The notes under the pieces were generated by a model. That model had not been told where the DNA came from and did no database searches. It was given only the letters and a program-made list of their open reading frames with translations. A stretch of DNA of 64,000 nt, taken from positions 1 through 64,000 of the forward strand of contig DBFVEH010000005.1 in the NCBI GenBank assembly GCA_048526005.1, given 5' to 3'. Below, in pieces: positions 1 to 6,556 of the stretch (its first letter is position 1; every line of letters starts with the position of its first letter). A program made the position numbers and the translations under genes. Origin of the DNA: QALR01 sp900552255 (GTDB lineage: Bacteria > Bacillota > Clostridia > Oscillospirales > CAG-272).

Positions 1-1
1 A

Positions 2-388
2 GGTTTTCTTGGGTATGCATTTCCCACGGTAAGTGCGTTTATGTCTACGAGCTTTCCTTTGATGACGTTGCCGACTGTCTTTGGAGAAGCAATAGGAGTC
101 ACCACTATTTATGTTACAGGCTCGCAGATTGTGGCTGGTGGTGCCATAATTACCTCAGTATTGGTATTTTCTCGAATAGGTAAGAGCGGAGGATACATTA
201 TTGACCATCATTATCCTAACGACCATGAACCGCCTCATGTTCATATTAGTGGAGATGATGGCTCTACCAGAGTGGGATTGGATGGAAAACCAATTCAAAA
301 TGACCGTCCAATGACACCAGGAGAGCGAAAGGCTTTTTATAATTTGTATAATAAAATTGTGGAGGCATTGCAAATATGGTTTCCTTAA
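2..388 (+). CDS. 3' end of an RHS/polymorphic toxin gene, toxin tip (partial)
   Basis: The frame is open to the left edge of the window, so this is only the C-terminal end of a larger protein. What is visible is a hydrophobic, Gly/Ala-rich stretch and then a short polar domain with PNDHEPPHVHISGDDG and a GLDGKP motif. The PPHxH block resembles the DUF4160 family, and the same domain shape (HIPHAHVSG ... GLDMQP) recurs at the end of the cassette at 1357-2430. The stop overlaps the next gene, which is the usual toxin-immunity arrangement. The biochemical activity of the tip is not recognisable. That the parent is an RHS protein is inferred from the RHS material just downstream. Confidence 0.6.
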   Translation, partial: GFLGYAFPTVSAFMSTSFPLMTLPTVFGEAIGVTTIYVTGSQIVAGGAIITSVLVFSRIGKSGGYIIDHHYPNDHEPPHVHISGDDGSTRVGLDGKPIQNDRPMTPGERKAFYNLYNKIVEALQIWFP

Positions 389-1146
389 AAGTCGATATTA
401 ATAATTTGATTCAACACTATCGTTCTTATTATAATTATGATTATTCCAATGTTGAACTGATTGGATTTGATTGTTTTTCAATGGAAAATTTGATTCAATT
501 TGCAAGGAAAAAACAATCAATTTTTTCAAAGTATGCGTGGGCGATCATTATTGATAGGATAGACAGTTCATTACTGAGTGATGAGTTAATTGATATATTA
601 TGTCAACAGGAAATAGAACTAATTTCACTTGGACATAAAAATTTGTCCTCAAAAAATTTATTAAAGATATATAATAAAGAAAATCATTGCATTGAGGCTT
701 TCCAGTCTGCCTTGAATCAGGATATATATAATAATTCTGTAAGCCTCGACATGTTTAAGCAAACATATTGTATTTATAAGGATAAATATGCATTTATGTA
801 TTGCTTAGATCAGTATTTTCTTCAAATAAATGACGATATTATGACCCAAAAAAAGGTCATGATACTTGCTGATTATTTGCAGAATAACTTGGGAGTTGAA
901 CAAATATATGATAGATGTATAAGTTATTTTCAGATAAAAAAAGCAGAAGATGAAAAAGAACTACATTCTTACTATTCATCTGATGATTTACTTGTGCTTA
1001 TATCTTTAGTTCGTAATAAAAATGCAGATACTAAAAAGCTGTATATAATTCTTGACAGACCGTTAAAGTACGAAAAACTGTCGGAAAAGCAAATGTATCA
1101 ACAAATTATTTACACAATAAAATTACGTCAGGCTATTGATAAATAA
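376..1146 (+). CDS. Probable immunity protein for the upstream toxin tip
   Basis: A 256-residue, strongly AT-rich, soluble protein with no signal peptide or membrane segment. It starts 13 bases inside the toxin reading frame, so the two are likely translationally coupled. The sequence is rich in Leu, Ile, Lys and Asp and reads as a series of amphipathic helices, as in helical-repeat immunity proteins. No family motif was recognised. The immunity role is inferred from position alone (directly behind a toxin tip, ahead of a terminator). It has no obvious sequence similarity to the second helical immunity candidate at 2402-2953. Confidence 0.55.
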   Translation: MVSLKVDINNLIQHYRSYYNYDYSNVELIGFDCFSMENLIQFARKKQSIFSKYAWAIIIDRIDSSLLSDELIDILCQQEIELISLGHKNLSSKNLLKIYNKENHCIEAFQSALNQDIYNNSVSLDMFKQTYCIYKDKYAFMYCLDQYFLQINDDIMTQKKVMILADYLQNNLGVEQIYDRCISYFQIKKAEDEKELHSYYSSDDLLVLISLVRNKNADTKKLYIILDRPLKYEKLSEKQMYQQIIYTIKLRQAIDK

Positions 1147-1161
1147 CAGGCAATGTGGTTT

Positions 1162-1196
1162 AATCAGGGTATGAGGAAATCCCTTATACCCTGATT
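1162..1196 (+). terminator. Hairpin after the first immunity gene
   Basis: AATCAGGGTAT (1162-1172) pairs perfectly with ATACCCTGATT (1186-1196), an 11-bp stem with a 13-base loop, 16 bases after the immunity stop. There is only a short T run after it, so it is a weak intrinsic terminator or a cassette boundary. RHS-core coding sequence begins at once after it. Confidence 0.5.
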
Positions 1197-1440
1197 TCCA
1201 AATGTAACATATACGAGTGGCGGAGGGACGACGGCAGCACAGTACAACCCGTTCACATACAGAGGATATTACTATGACAGCGATCTCGGATTATACTATC
1301 TGAACAGTCGGTATTATGACAGCAACACGGGACGGTTCATCAATGCGGATGGACAGTTGAATAATTCTTTGTTGGGTTACAACTTGTTTGCGTATTGTTA
1401 TAATAACCCAGTGATGTATGTGGATTATAGTGGTCATATG
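1195..1440 (+). pseudogene. RHS-core fragment, 5'-truncated
   Basis: From the stop at 1192-1194 the frame stays open and encodes a recognisable RHS-repeat-associated core: AQYNPFTYRGYYYDSDLGLY, then YLNSRYYDSNTGRFINADGQ, then YNLFAYCYNNPV and DYSGH. Nothing upstream provides the long YD-repeat barrel or a normal start, so this is the 3' end of an rhs gene with only the core attached. It is in frame with the Hint/toxin reading frame that follows. This is the layout of orphan (displaced) rhs tips, which serve as recombination partners for an intact rhs gene. Confidence 0.75.
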
Positions 1441-2430
1441 CCGACTTGGCTTACGTATACATTAGGCGCATTGGCATTTGTGGTCGCGGGTGTATTGGTG
1501 GCAGCCACTATGGGAATGATGGCACCTGGCGTTATTTGTGCTGCCTCTTTTACGCTGAGTTTTTTGGGAATATCATTATCCACTGCTACCACGATTGCGA
1601 CGGTAGGAACAATGATTGTAATGACTGCTGCAGCGGCGTATGCAGGGGATGTGGCGTTTACGCAAGTTACGGGCGAAAGCATCCTTTTAAATACAGTATT
1701 TATGGGGAATGAAACAGCTTACGGAATCGGAGCATTTGCAACCACCATAGCTTCTCAGGGATTTTTATATATGTTCTTTGAAAGCTTACAGATGGGAATT
1801 TGCTTTATTGCCGGAACGCTTGTAGAAACGGAAAACGGCGGCATACCGATTGAAGAAATAACCGCGGGAATGATGGTGTATGCGCATAATCCGGATACGG
1901 GAGAGACAGAGCTGAAAGAAGTGGTAAGGGTATTCAGAAATGAAGCTTCCGAACTGGTGCATGTGTATGTCAACGGAGAAGAAATAGTCTGTACAAATGA
2001 GCATCCTTTCTACTCACCGGTCAAAGGCTGGACGGCGGCATGTCAGCTCAGAGCAGGGGATGTCCTTGTCACGGTCAACGGTGAATATGTTATAGTGGAA
2101 CAGGTGCAGCATGAACTGCTGGAAAGCCCGGTAACAGTCTATAACTTTGAGGTTGAGGATTTCCATACCTATTTTGTTTCTGATAGCGCTATTCTGGTGC
2201 ATAATAAATGTGTAGTAAACCAAAATGGCGTTAAAGTTGAGGTTCGAACAAGAGAAGATCCTCGTCATATTCCACATGCACATGTAAGCGGTAATGGACC
2301 GAATACAACAATCGGTTTAGATATGCAGCCGATGAAAAACCATCCGGCATTATCTTCGAAACAGTATAGTGTTGTAGAAAAAAATTGGGAGGCAATAAAA
2401 GATGCAATTATACAAATATTCGGAAAATAA
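1357..2430 (+). CDS. Orphan RHS/Hint toxin cassette
   Basis: The only plausible start inside the open frame is TTG 1357, but the coding frame continues from about 1195 (RHS core), so this is a 5'-truncated gene rather than a normal one. Order: end of the RHS core (residues 1-27), two to three hydrophobic segments (about 30-145), a Hint self-processing domain (nt 1801-2211) and a C-terminal toxin domain. The Hint domain has the starting Cys, the TNEHPFY block and the closing VHNKC, so the catalytic residues look intact. The tip has HIPHAHVSG and GLDMQP, related to the tip at 2-388. The Hint part is compositionally richer in GC than the tip and immunity gene, as if the carrier and tip have different histories. 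Expression is doubtful without a promoter. Confidence 0.65.
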   Translation: MNNSLLGYNLFAYCYNNPVMYVDYSGHMPTWLTYTLGALAFVVAGVLVAATMGMMAPGVICAASFTLSFLGISLSTATTIATVGTMIVMTAAAAYAGDVAFTQVTGESILLNTVFMGNETAYGIGAFATTIASQGFLYMFFESLQMGICFIAGTLVETENGGIPIEEITAGMMVYAHNPDTGETELKEVVRVFRNEASELVHVYVNGEEIVCTNEHPFYSPVKGWTAACQLRAGDVLVTVNGEYVIVEQVQHELLESPVTVYNFEVEDFHTYFVSDSAILVHNKCVVNQNGVKVEVRTREDPRHIPHAHVSGNGPNTTIGLDMQPMKNHPALSSKQYSVVEKNWEAIKDAIIQIFGK

Positions 2431-2953
2431 CAATCTTCAACAGACTATAAATAAAGTATTAGACACCAAAACTGATTCAGTTTTGGTGTCTTGGATACAA
2501 GAAAATGAAGGTGATAAGGAATACAGTGTCGAGGAACCTATTTTGATAAGATTTATATATTATACATTGCTACATAAAAAAGCAAGAAGTATTTTAGCTG
2601 ATGTTGTAGCTCTTTTGTCTCATAAATCAATAACTCGAACAGTATTTCATATGTTATTATATTATCCTGATGAAGCAATAAAGATAGACATTTTAGTAAT
2701 ATTAGCACATATGAATTTGACATTATATCAACTTAGGATGTTATGTGAAACTGAGATTACTTTCGAATGTTTTTATACATTAGGTGAAAAATTATACCTT
2801 GAAAATAAAATATCAGTAAGCAAGTTTGAGAGTTTTATTAAGTTTTTTTATCATTCAAAATTTAAAGATCATTTAATAATTTTTCAAAAAAATTTTATAA
2901 AACAAGGTTTTAATGAAGAAAAAGATATAGTTTTAGAAAGATATTTATCTTGA
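2402..2953 (+). CDS. Probable immunity protein for the orphan cassette
   Basis: A 183-residue AT-rich soluble protein whose start lies 29 bases inside the toxin reading frame, the same overlap arrangement as at 376. It is mostly helical by composition (blocks such as LIRFIYYTLLHKKARSILAD and LVILAHMNLTLYQLRML) with no signal peptide. No domain was recognised. Immunity is inferred from position. Its TGA stop directly abuts the ATG of the next toxin fragment, showing that the junction between cassettes lies exactly here. Confidence 0.5.
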   Translation: MQLYKYSENNNLQQTINKVLDTKTDSVLVSWIQENEGDKEYSVEEPILIRFIYYTLLHKKARSILADVVALLSHKSITRTVFHMLLYYPDEAIKIDILVILAHMNLTLYQLRMLCETEITFECFYTLGEKLYLENKISVSKFESFIKFFYHSKFKDHLIIFQKNFIKQGFNEEKDIVLERYLS

Positions 2954-3478
2954 ATGACTACTGGCGAGGAAATCATAACGACGCCGACACATCCGTTCTG
3001 GGTACCTGAAAAGGGATGGACAGATGCGATACAACTGCGGGCAGGAGACAGGTTACAGCTACTGAACGGCGAGTATGTCATCATAGAGCAGGTACAGCAT
3101 GAAATCCTTGAAGATCCAGTGACGGTCTATAACTTCGAGGTTGAGGATTTTCATACATACTTTGTTGGTGAAACGAGTGTGTTGGTGCATAATAGGTGTG
3201 ATTATCAATCACCTCAAGGTGGTGGGGGAATTACTGATCAAGTTAAAATTGGAAATAAAAATATTACATTTGGACATGGTGGACGTCATTTAGCTGGCTC
3301 AGGATTATCTGTGCAACAAGTTAATAATGCGATTGCTAATGATGTAATATCACGGCCTGCTACAAACGGTATTGTTGGTCATGGAACTGTAACGATTGGG
3401 AGTGTAAATATTTATTATGATTATTTTACTCGATCAGACAACTTAATACATATTGGTACATATTACATAAAACCTTAA
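2954..3478 (+). CDS. Orphan toxin fragment: C-terminal half of a Hint domain plus a different toxin tip
   Basis: 174 residues. Residues 1-82 match the C-terminal half of the Hint domain in the preceding cassette nearly block for block (THPFW versus EHPFY, KGWTDAIQLRAGD versus KGWTAACQLRAGD, and a shared VYNFEVEDFHTYFV), ending in VHNRC. The N-terminal half with the catalytic Cys is absent. The remainder is a new tip with HGGRHLAGSGLS, VNNAIAND and IYYDYF, unlike the other two. The pattern of a conserved GRHL block, a helix and a short beta end recalls BECR-type nuclease toxins, but this is a guess. Probably a silent tip donor. Confidence 0.6.
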   Translation: MTTGEEIITTPTHPFWVPEKGWTDAIQLRAGDRLQLLNGEYVIIEQVQHEILEDPVTVYNFEVEDFHTYFVGETSVLVHNRCDYQSPQGGGGITDQVKIGNKNITFGHGGRHLAGSGLSVQQVNNAIANDVISRPATNGIVGHGTVTIGSVNIYYDYFTRSDNLIHIGTYYIKP

Positions 3479-3579
3479 TTACAGTCAAATTACTTTGCAA
3501 ATCTAATTATTGATATTCTTATGTGTTGTATACAGATAAATGGGCTTCAGAATAGATGTCAGTAATTCGATGAATACAT

Positions 3580-3633
3580 GGGGCTCACCGGGGGAAAAAA
3601 TATTTTTCCGGTTGTTTCTCTCGGTGTGCCCCA
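3580..3633 (+). terminator. Large inverted repeat between toxin tip and immunity gene
   Basis: GGGGCTCACCG (3580-3590) pairs with CGGTGTGCCCC (3623-3633) with one mismatch, enclosing GGAAAAAAATATTTTTCC-type AT dyads. It lies about 100 bases after the toxin stop and 26 bases before the next start. It could be a terminator or a repeat left by cassette insertion; there is no long T run behind it. Confidence 0.4.
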
Positions 3634-3658
3634 CTATATAATAATCAGGGAGGCAATT

Positions 3659-4015
3659 ATGATAAATAATAAAGCATTATCAGAAAATGAGATAAAAATG
3701 TTATCTTTCTTTACCGATAAAATTGAGTGGCAAAGAGATGATATTATTTATCAAATCAACCATGCTGAAATTAGAACGGAGTGTTCGCCTTACTTTTATA
3801 TTATAAAATTTGTGTATGAAGAAAGCAGCAACCTGCTTTCTTTAAATTATAAATATGACTTAAGAATACAGATTATCCATGGCGATACAGCGCCAACCGT
3901 TATGATTTTGTTTATAAAAGAGGGGCGGGTGCAAGAATTTGAAGTGTATAATGCAGATTCCAGTAATATAGTTTTTGAAAGACTTTATGAAGGATATATC
4001 ATAAAAGAATTTTAA
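3659..4015 (+). CDS. Small protein, probable immunity protein of the third tip
   Basis: 118 residues from ATG 3659, chosen because a good ribosome site (AGGGAGG) sits 4-10 bases upstream; a longer reading from 3578 would run through the hairpin and is unlikely. Soluble, acidic, mixed alpha/beta by composition (SPYFYIIKFVYEESSN, LRIQIIHGD). No family was recognised. It follows the third toxin tip with a 180-base gap, unlike the two overlapping pairs, so the pairing is only inferred. Confidence 0.5.
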   Translation: MINNKALSENEIKMLSFFTDKIEWQRDDIIYQINHAEIRTECSPYFYIIKFVYEESSNLLSLNYKYDLRIQIIHGDTAPTVMILFIKEGRVQEFEVYNADSSNIVFERLYEGYIIKEF

Positions 4016-4158
4016 AAAGAACAGCCATAAATCGAACAATATGGAGTGTAAGATGTATTGAATAATACTTTATACTACAATCGCATTTTGGTGTGAAATG
4101 GGAAATATCCTAATCCATATTTATAAATACCTTCTATCTCTAAATAAAGATAAAGGTA

Positions 4159-4187
4159 TTGACAAAATGTAAATGATTGTGTATAAT
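4159..4187 (+). promoter_or_regulatory. Consensus sigma-A promoter
   Basis: TTGACA (4159-4164), a 17-bp spacer and TATAAT (4182-4187), a perfect match to the vegetative consensus. Transcription would run into the hairpin at 4411-4452 and then the gene at 4550. Confidence 0.7.
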
Positions 4188-4410
4188 GTAAAATAATAGA
4201 AGCGTGCAAATTTAATGATGATTTCACTCCCTTAAATTTCTTGACAGTCAAAATATGAAAGCCTTACAACGGCGATATGGTGAATGAAATGAAGCAAAGA
4301 AAAGAAGCGGATCGTCTACGGAAAATATGGCGTATATGGATGAATAACGCCGGTTTTTTCTCCGCGCTTTTTTGGATATGCGAAGTATCACAAATTGAAT
4401 AATAGAGCTT

Positions 4411-4452
4411 AAAGCTCCGGTAATTGCGTAATATGCAATATGCCGGAGCTTT
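4411..4452 (+). terminator. Strong hairpin, terminator or attenuator
   Basis: AAAGCTCCGG (4411-4420) and CCGGAGCTTT (4443-4452) form a perfect 10-bp stem with a second small dyad (ATTGC/GCAAT) inside. The bases after it are AT-rich. It lies between the promoter at 4159 and the gene at 4550, so it could attenuate that gene. Confidence 0.6.
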
Positions 4453-4549
4453 GTTTATATATATATTTCCCCGGCCAGAGCAAAGTTTTCCCAATGCAAA
4501 CACATCCAGACATCAAAAAACAGGAGACATGAAAGGAAAGGTAAGGACT

Positions 4550-4804
4550 ATGAAAAAGCTCAGAAAACTCAGCTTCAGGACACTGGCGGTGATCTTATCG
4601 GTACTGATGGTGGTATATCTGCTGCTGCTGTCGGTATTTGCGAACGAGGCGAATAAAAGCGGTGAAAACAGCGAGGAGAACAACATTTGCCAAGATGCAG
4701 AAGCAAAGGCGGCGAAAGCAATTCTTGCAAATCTTGATGATGAAAGCGATGCAGAGAATACGGATTCTGCTTTCTCCAAAGATGAAAGCGAGGATAAAAA
4801 GTGA
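4550..4804 (+). CDS. Short secreted protein, possible N-terminal remnant of an RHS gene
   Basis: 84 residues from ATG 4550 (an AAAGG site lies about 8 bases upstream; ATG 4529 is an alternative). It has a clear signal peptide: a basic start MKKLRKLSFR, a hydrophobic core LAVILSVLMVVYLLLLSVFA and a likely cleavage after FANE. The rest is an acidic, low-complexity tail (SGENSEENN, DDESDAEN, KDESEDKK). After the TGA the same frame carries on with KEHEEAEAKRKIG and another stop. Signal peptides of this type begin many clostridial RHS proteins, and it sits just behind RHS tips, so a truncated rhs start is plausible. It could equally be a small secreted protein in its own right. Confidence 0.45.
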   Translation: MKKLRKLSFRTLAVILSVLMVVYLLLLSVFANEANKSGENSEENNICQDAEAKAAKAILANLDDESDAENTDSAFSKDESEDKK

Positions 4805-4956
4805 AAGGAACATGAGGAAGCGGAAGCTAAGAGAAAAATAGGCTGATTTTGCCAATAGTATATTTATAACGAAAATAATTATTATTAATTTTGACAAATT
4901 TCGCCTTGCGGTTTTGGTAATTTTTTACAAAAAATAAAGTTAAATATTAAAATGTC

Positions 4957-4985
4957 TTGACATAGAATTCAATATAATATAAAAT
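4957..4985 (+). promoter_or_regulatory. Promoter of the peptide natural-product cluster
   Basis: TTGACA (4957-4962), 17-bp spacer, TAAAAT (4980-4985), 74 bases ahead of the first cluster gene at 5059. The sequence around it is extremely AT-rich. Confidence 0.6.
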
Positions 4986-5058
4986 AAAAATGTAAAATAA
5001 AAACATAAAAAGTATAAATTAGTATATTTATAAAATATCAGATAAAAAGGTTAAAATA

Positions 5059-6039
5059 ATGATGAAAATTTTGCCGATAAATATTACTCCGCTTTTGAAA
5101 ACTTATCAAAATACGGCGCTCCCTCTTGCAGCGGTGTCTTGTGGAACGCATGAAGAAGACATTGTTAAATATTGTATCAATCATTTTATACAACTCCGAT
5201 ATCATCGTAATCGCAAAATGTTAGATTTTTGGCACTCAAGATACTCTGACTGGTACTGTATTGAAGTTCAAAATACATTAAGAAATGATTTTTTTAATAT
5301 ATGTAATCTTTCAATACTGGAAATAATTAAAAATGCGATTGATCAAAATTTATATGTATATACGATTGTGAATGAATTTTATATACCGGAAAGAAACAGA
5401 TATCAAAAAGAGTATTATCCCCACGATATTTTGATATACGGCTATAACGAAGATGGAGTAATTGCGTTAGGCTATAATGACCGGTTGGTTTTGTCACCGG
5501 TTACAGTTCCTTATTCTATGTTTATAGAAGCTGTACAGTCTGTTCAGCATTTGTTTTTTATTGATTTTTTTACTTATGCGTCTTACAACGCGTATACGAT
5601 TAATATGAAACAGATTGAGTGCTATTTAAAAGATTATATATACTCGGAGAATTCCGATTACAAATATAAGTTCATGAATACGGATAGTATTTGTTCATAT
5701 GGAATAAATGCTATATTTGAAATGTTCCATCATGAGAAAACCGAGTTTGAAAGCAATGGAAATTTGGATTTCCGAAATTTTGATTGTTATTATGAACACA
5801 AGCGGATGATGCAGCTGCGTATTCAAAGTGTTGGACAAATTCTTGGTGATGATCAATATAATGTAGAGTATGCCAAAATAAAGAATGATGCATTTATTAT
5901 TAGAAATCTTGCTTTAAAGGCAAAAAAGTTGAAGGAATTAAAAATAATAGAAGATATAGAAAACCGGATAAAAAACAATGTAGAGCAAGAAATAGTGTTG
6001 CTGTCAGAGCTTTTATTGAAAATATCACAAAATATATAA
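5059..6039 (+). CDS. BtrH/C39-like protein of the peptide cluster
   Basis: 326 residues, soluble, start ATG 5059 (AAGG eight bases upstream). The early part has VSCGTHEED and the middle has YYPHDILIYGYNEDGVIALGYN, followed by VPYSMF. This order (early Cys, later His-Asp in a beta hairpin that ends with a YxxF stretch) is that of the BtrH N-terminal/C39-like papain fold, which in butirosin synthesis moves an acyl chain from a carrier protein. An acyl-carrier-like protein is encoded two genes downstream, which fits a transfer or processing role. The C-terminal third is helical and charged. It is the first gene of the cluster, 64 bases ahead of the precursor. The fold assignment is from motif order only. 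Confidence 0.5.
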   Translation: MMKILPINITPLLKTYQNTALPLAAVSCGTHEEDIVKYCINHFIQLRYHRNRKMLDFWHSRYSDWYCIEVQNTLRNDFFNICNLSILEIIKNAIDQNLYVYTIVNEFYIPERNRYQKEYYPHDILIYGYNEDGVIALGYNDRLVLSPVTVPYSMFIEAVQSVQHLFFIDFFTYASYNAYTINMKQIECYLKDYIYSENSDYKYKFMNTDSICSYGINAIFEMFHHEKTEFESNGNLDFRNFDCYYEHKRMMQLRIQSVGQILGDDQYNVEYAKIKNDAFIIRNLALKAKKLKELKIIEDIENRIKNNVEQEIVLLSELLLKISQNI

Positions 6040-6054
6040 TCTAATTTTTTTGTT

Positions 6055-6249
6055 AATAACAATAGGAAGTCTTAAATCTTAAATAAAGAAAGGAGGTGAA
6101 ATCATGAAACTTGTTAAAAATGTGAAGAAAATCCAGAAAGTTAAACTGTTTAGTTATCCGGAATTCGGTTGCAATGTTTGCTGCAACTAAATCTGTATAA
6201 ACATATACATTATAATTTATAATTAAAAAATAGGCTTCCTATTGTTATT
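6055..6249. repeat. Perfect 15-bp inverted repeat enclosing the precursor gene
   Basis: AATAACAATAGGAAG at 6055-6069 and its exact reverse complement CTTCCTATTGTTATT at 6235-6249. The arms are 165 bases apart and enclose the precursor gene with its ribosome site. The left arm starts 15 bases after the stop of the upstream gene; the right arm lies about 50 bases before the next start. In RNA the arms would close the precursor in a loop; in DNA they would border a movable cassette. Confidence 0.75.
6104..6190 (+). CDS. Cys-rich RiPP precursor peptide
   Basis: A 28-residue peptide, too short for usual gene calling, with the best ribosome site in the region (AAAGGAGGTGAA ending 3 bases before ATG 6104). 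The N-terminal half is basic and leader-like (MKLVKNVKKIQKVKL) and the C-terminal end is SYPEFGCNVCCN, three Cys in the last six residues. It sits directly ahead of an acyl-carrier-like protein and a radical SAM/SPASM maturase. This is the arrangement of the Clo7bot/CLI_3235-type Cys-rich peptides of clostridia. The likely modified residues are the cysteines; the type of cross-link cannot be read from sequence. Confidence 0.8.
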   Translation: MKLVKNVKKIQKVKLFSYPEFGCNVCCN

Positions 6250-6301
6250 TTATATTGAACTGAAAAGTAATATATAGTAAATGTGTTGATGGGGAATGTG
6301 T

Positions 6302-6556
6302 ATGGAAAATAAAAGAAGTGAAATCGAATTACAATTAAAACAGATAATGAATGAATCTGGAGTTGAAATGGATTTGAGCAATCCAAATGAAGATTTAAAA
6401 TTGGATTCTTTACATTATATATCCATTATCTGTGAAATTGAAACGGTGTTTGATATCGAAATTCCTGATGAGTTTTTGGGGGAGAATGCTTTATCCAGTT
6501 TTAATGATTTTGTGCAATTGATTTGCAGTGCAAAAGGAGAAAAATATGTCGTATAA
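6302..6556 (+). CDS. Acyl-carrier-related protein of the peptide maturation system
   Basis: 84 residues from ATG 6302 (GGGGA seven bases upstream; ATG 6296 is too close). It has the shape of an acyl carrier protein: short helices, and LKLDSLHYISIICEIE, where the Ser of DSL is the usual phosphopantetheine site, then VFDIEIPDEFL. The key Ser is present, so it may be loaded. A carrier-related protein is a known companion of the Clo7bot-type radical SAM maturase (TIGR04069-like, from memory). The end overlaps the maturase start by 11 bases, so the two are translationally coupled. What it carries is unknown. Confidence 0.75.
   Translation: MENKRSEIELQLKQIMNESGVEMDLSNPNEDLKLDSLHYISIICEIETVFDIEIPDEFLGENALSSFNDFVQLICSAKGEKYVV

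Larger units (their letters stand above)
4016..4549. other. Gene-poor 530-bp stretch with a promoter-terminator unit
   Basis: No convincing gene. It holds a consensus sigma-A promoter (4159-4187) and a strong hairpin (4411-4452), leaving a roughly 220-base transcribed leader between them. A 37-codon reading frame (4289-4402) lies in it but has no clear ribosome site and no recognisable product. The leader could be a regulatory RNA or attenuator ahead of the gene at 4550; it does not match any riboswitch I can recall. Confidence 0.4.

Noticed and set aside
4188..4455. A known riboswitch between promoter and hairpin
   Set aside because: No riboswitch core (for example the GEMM, T-box or SAM signature) could be recognised, so it is listed only as a leader of unknown kind.
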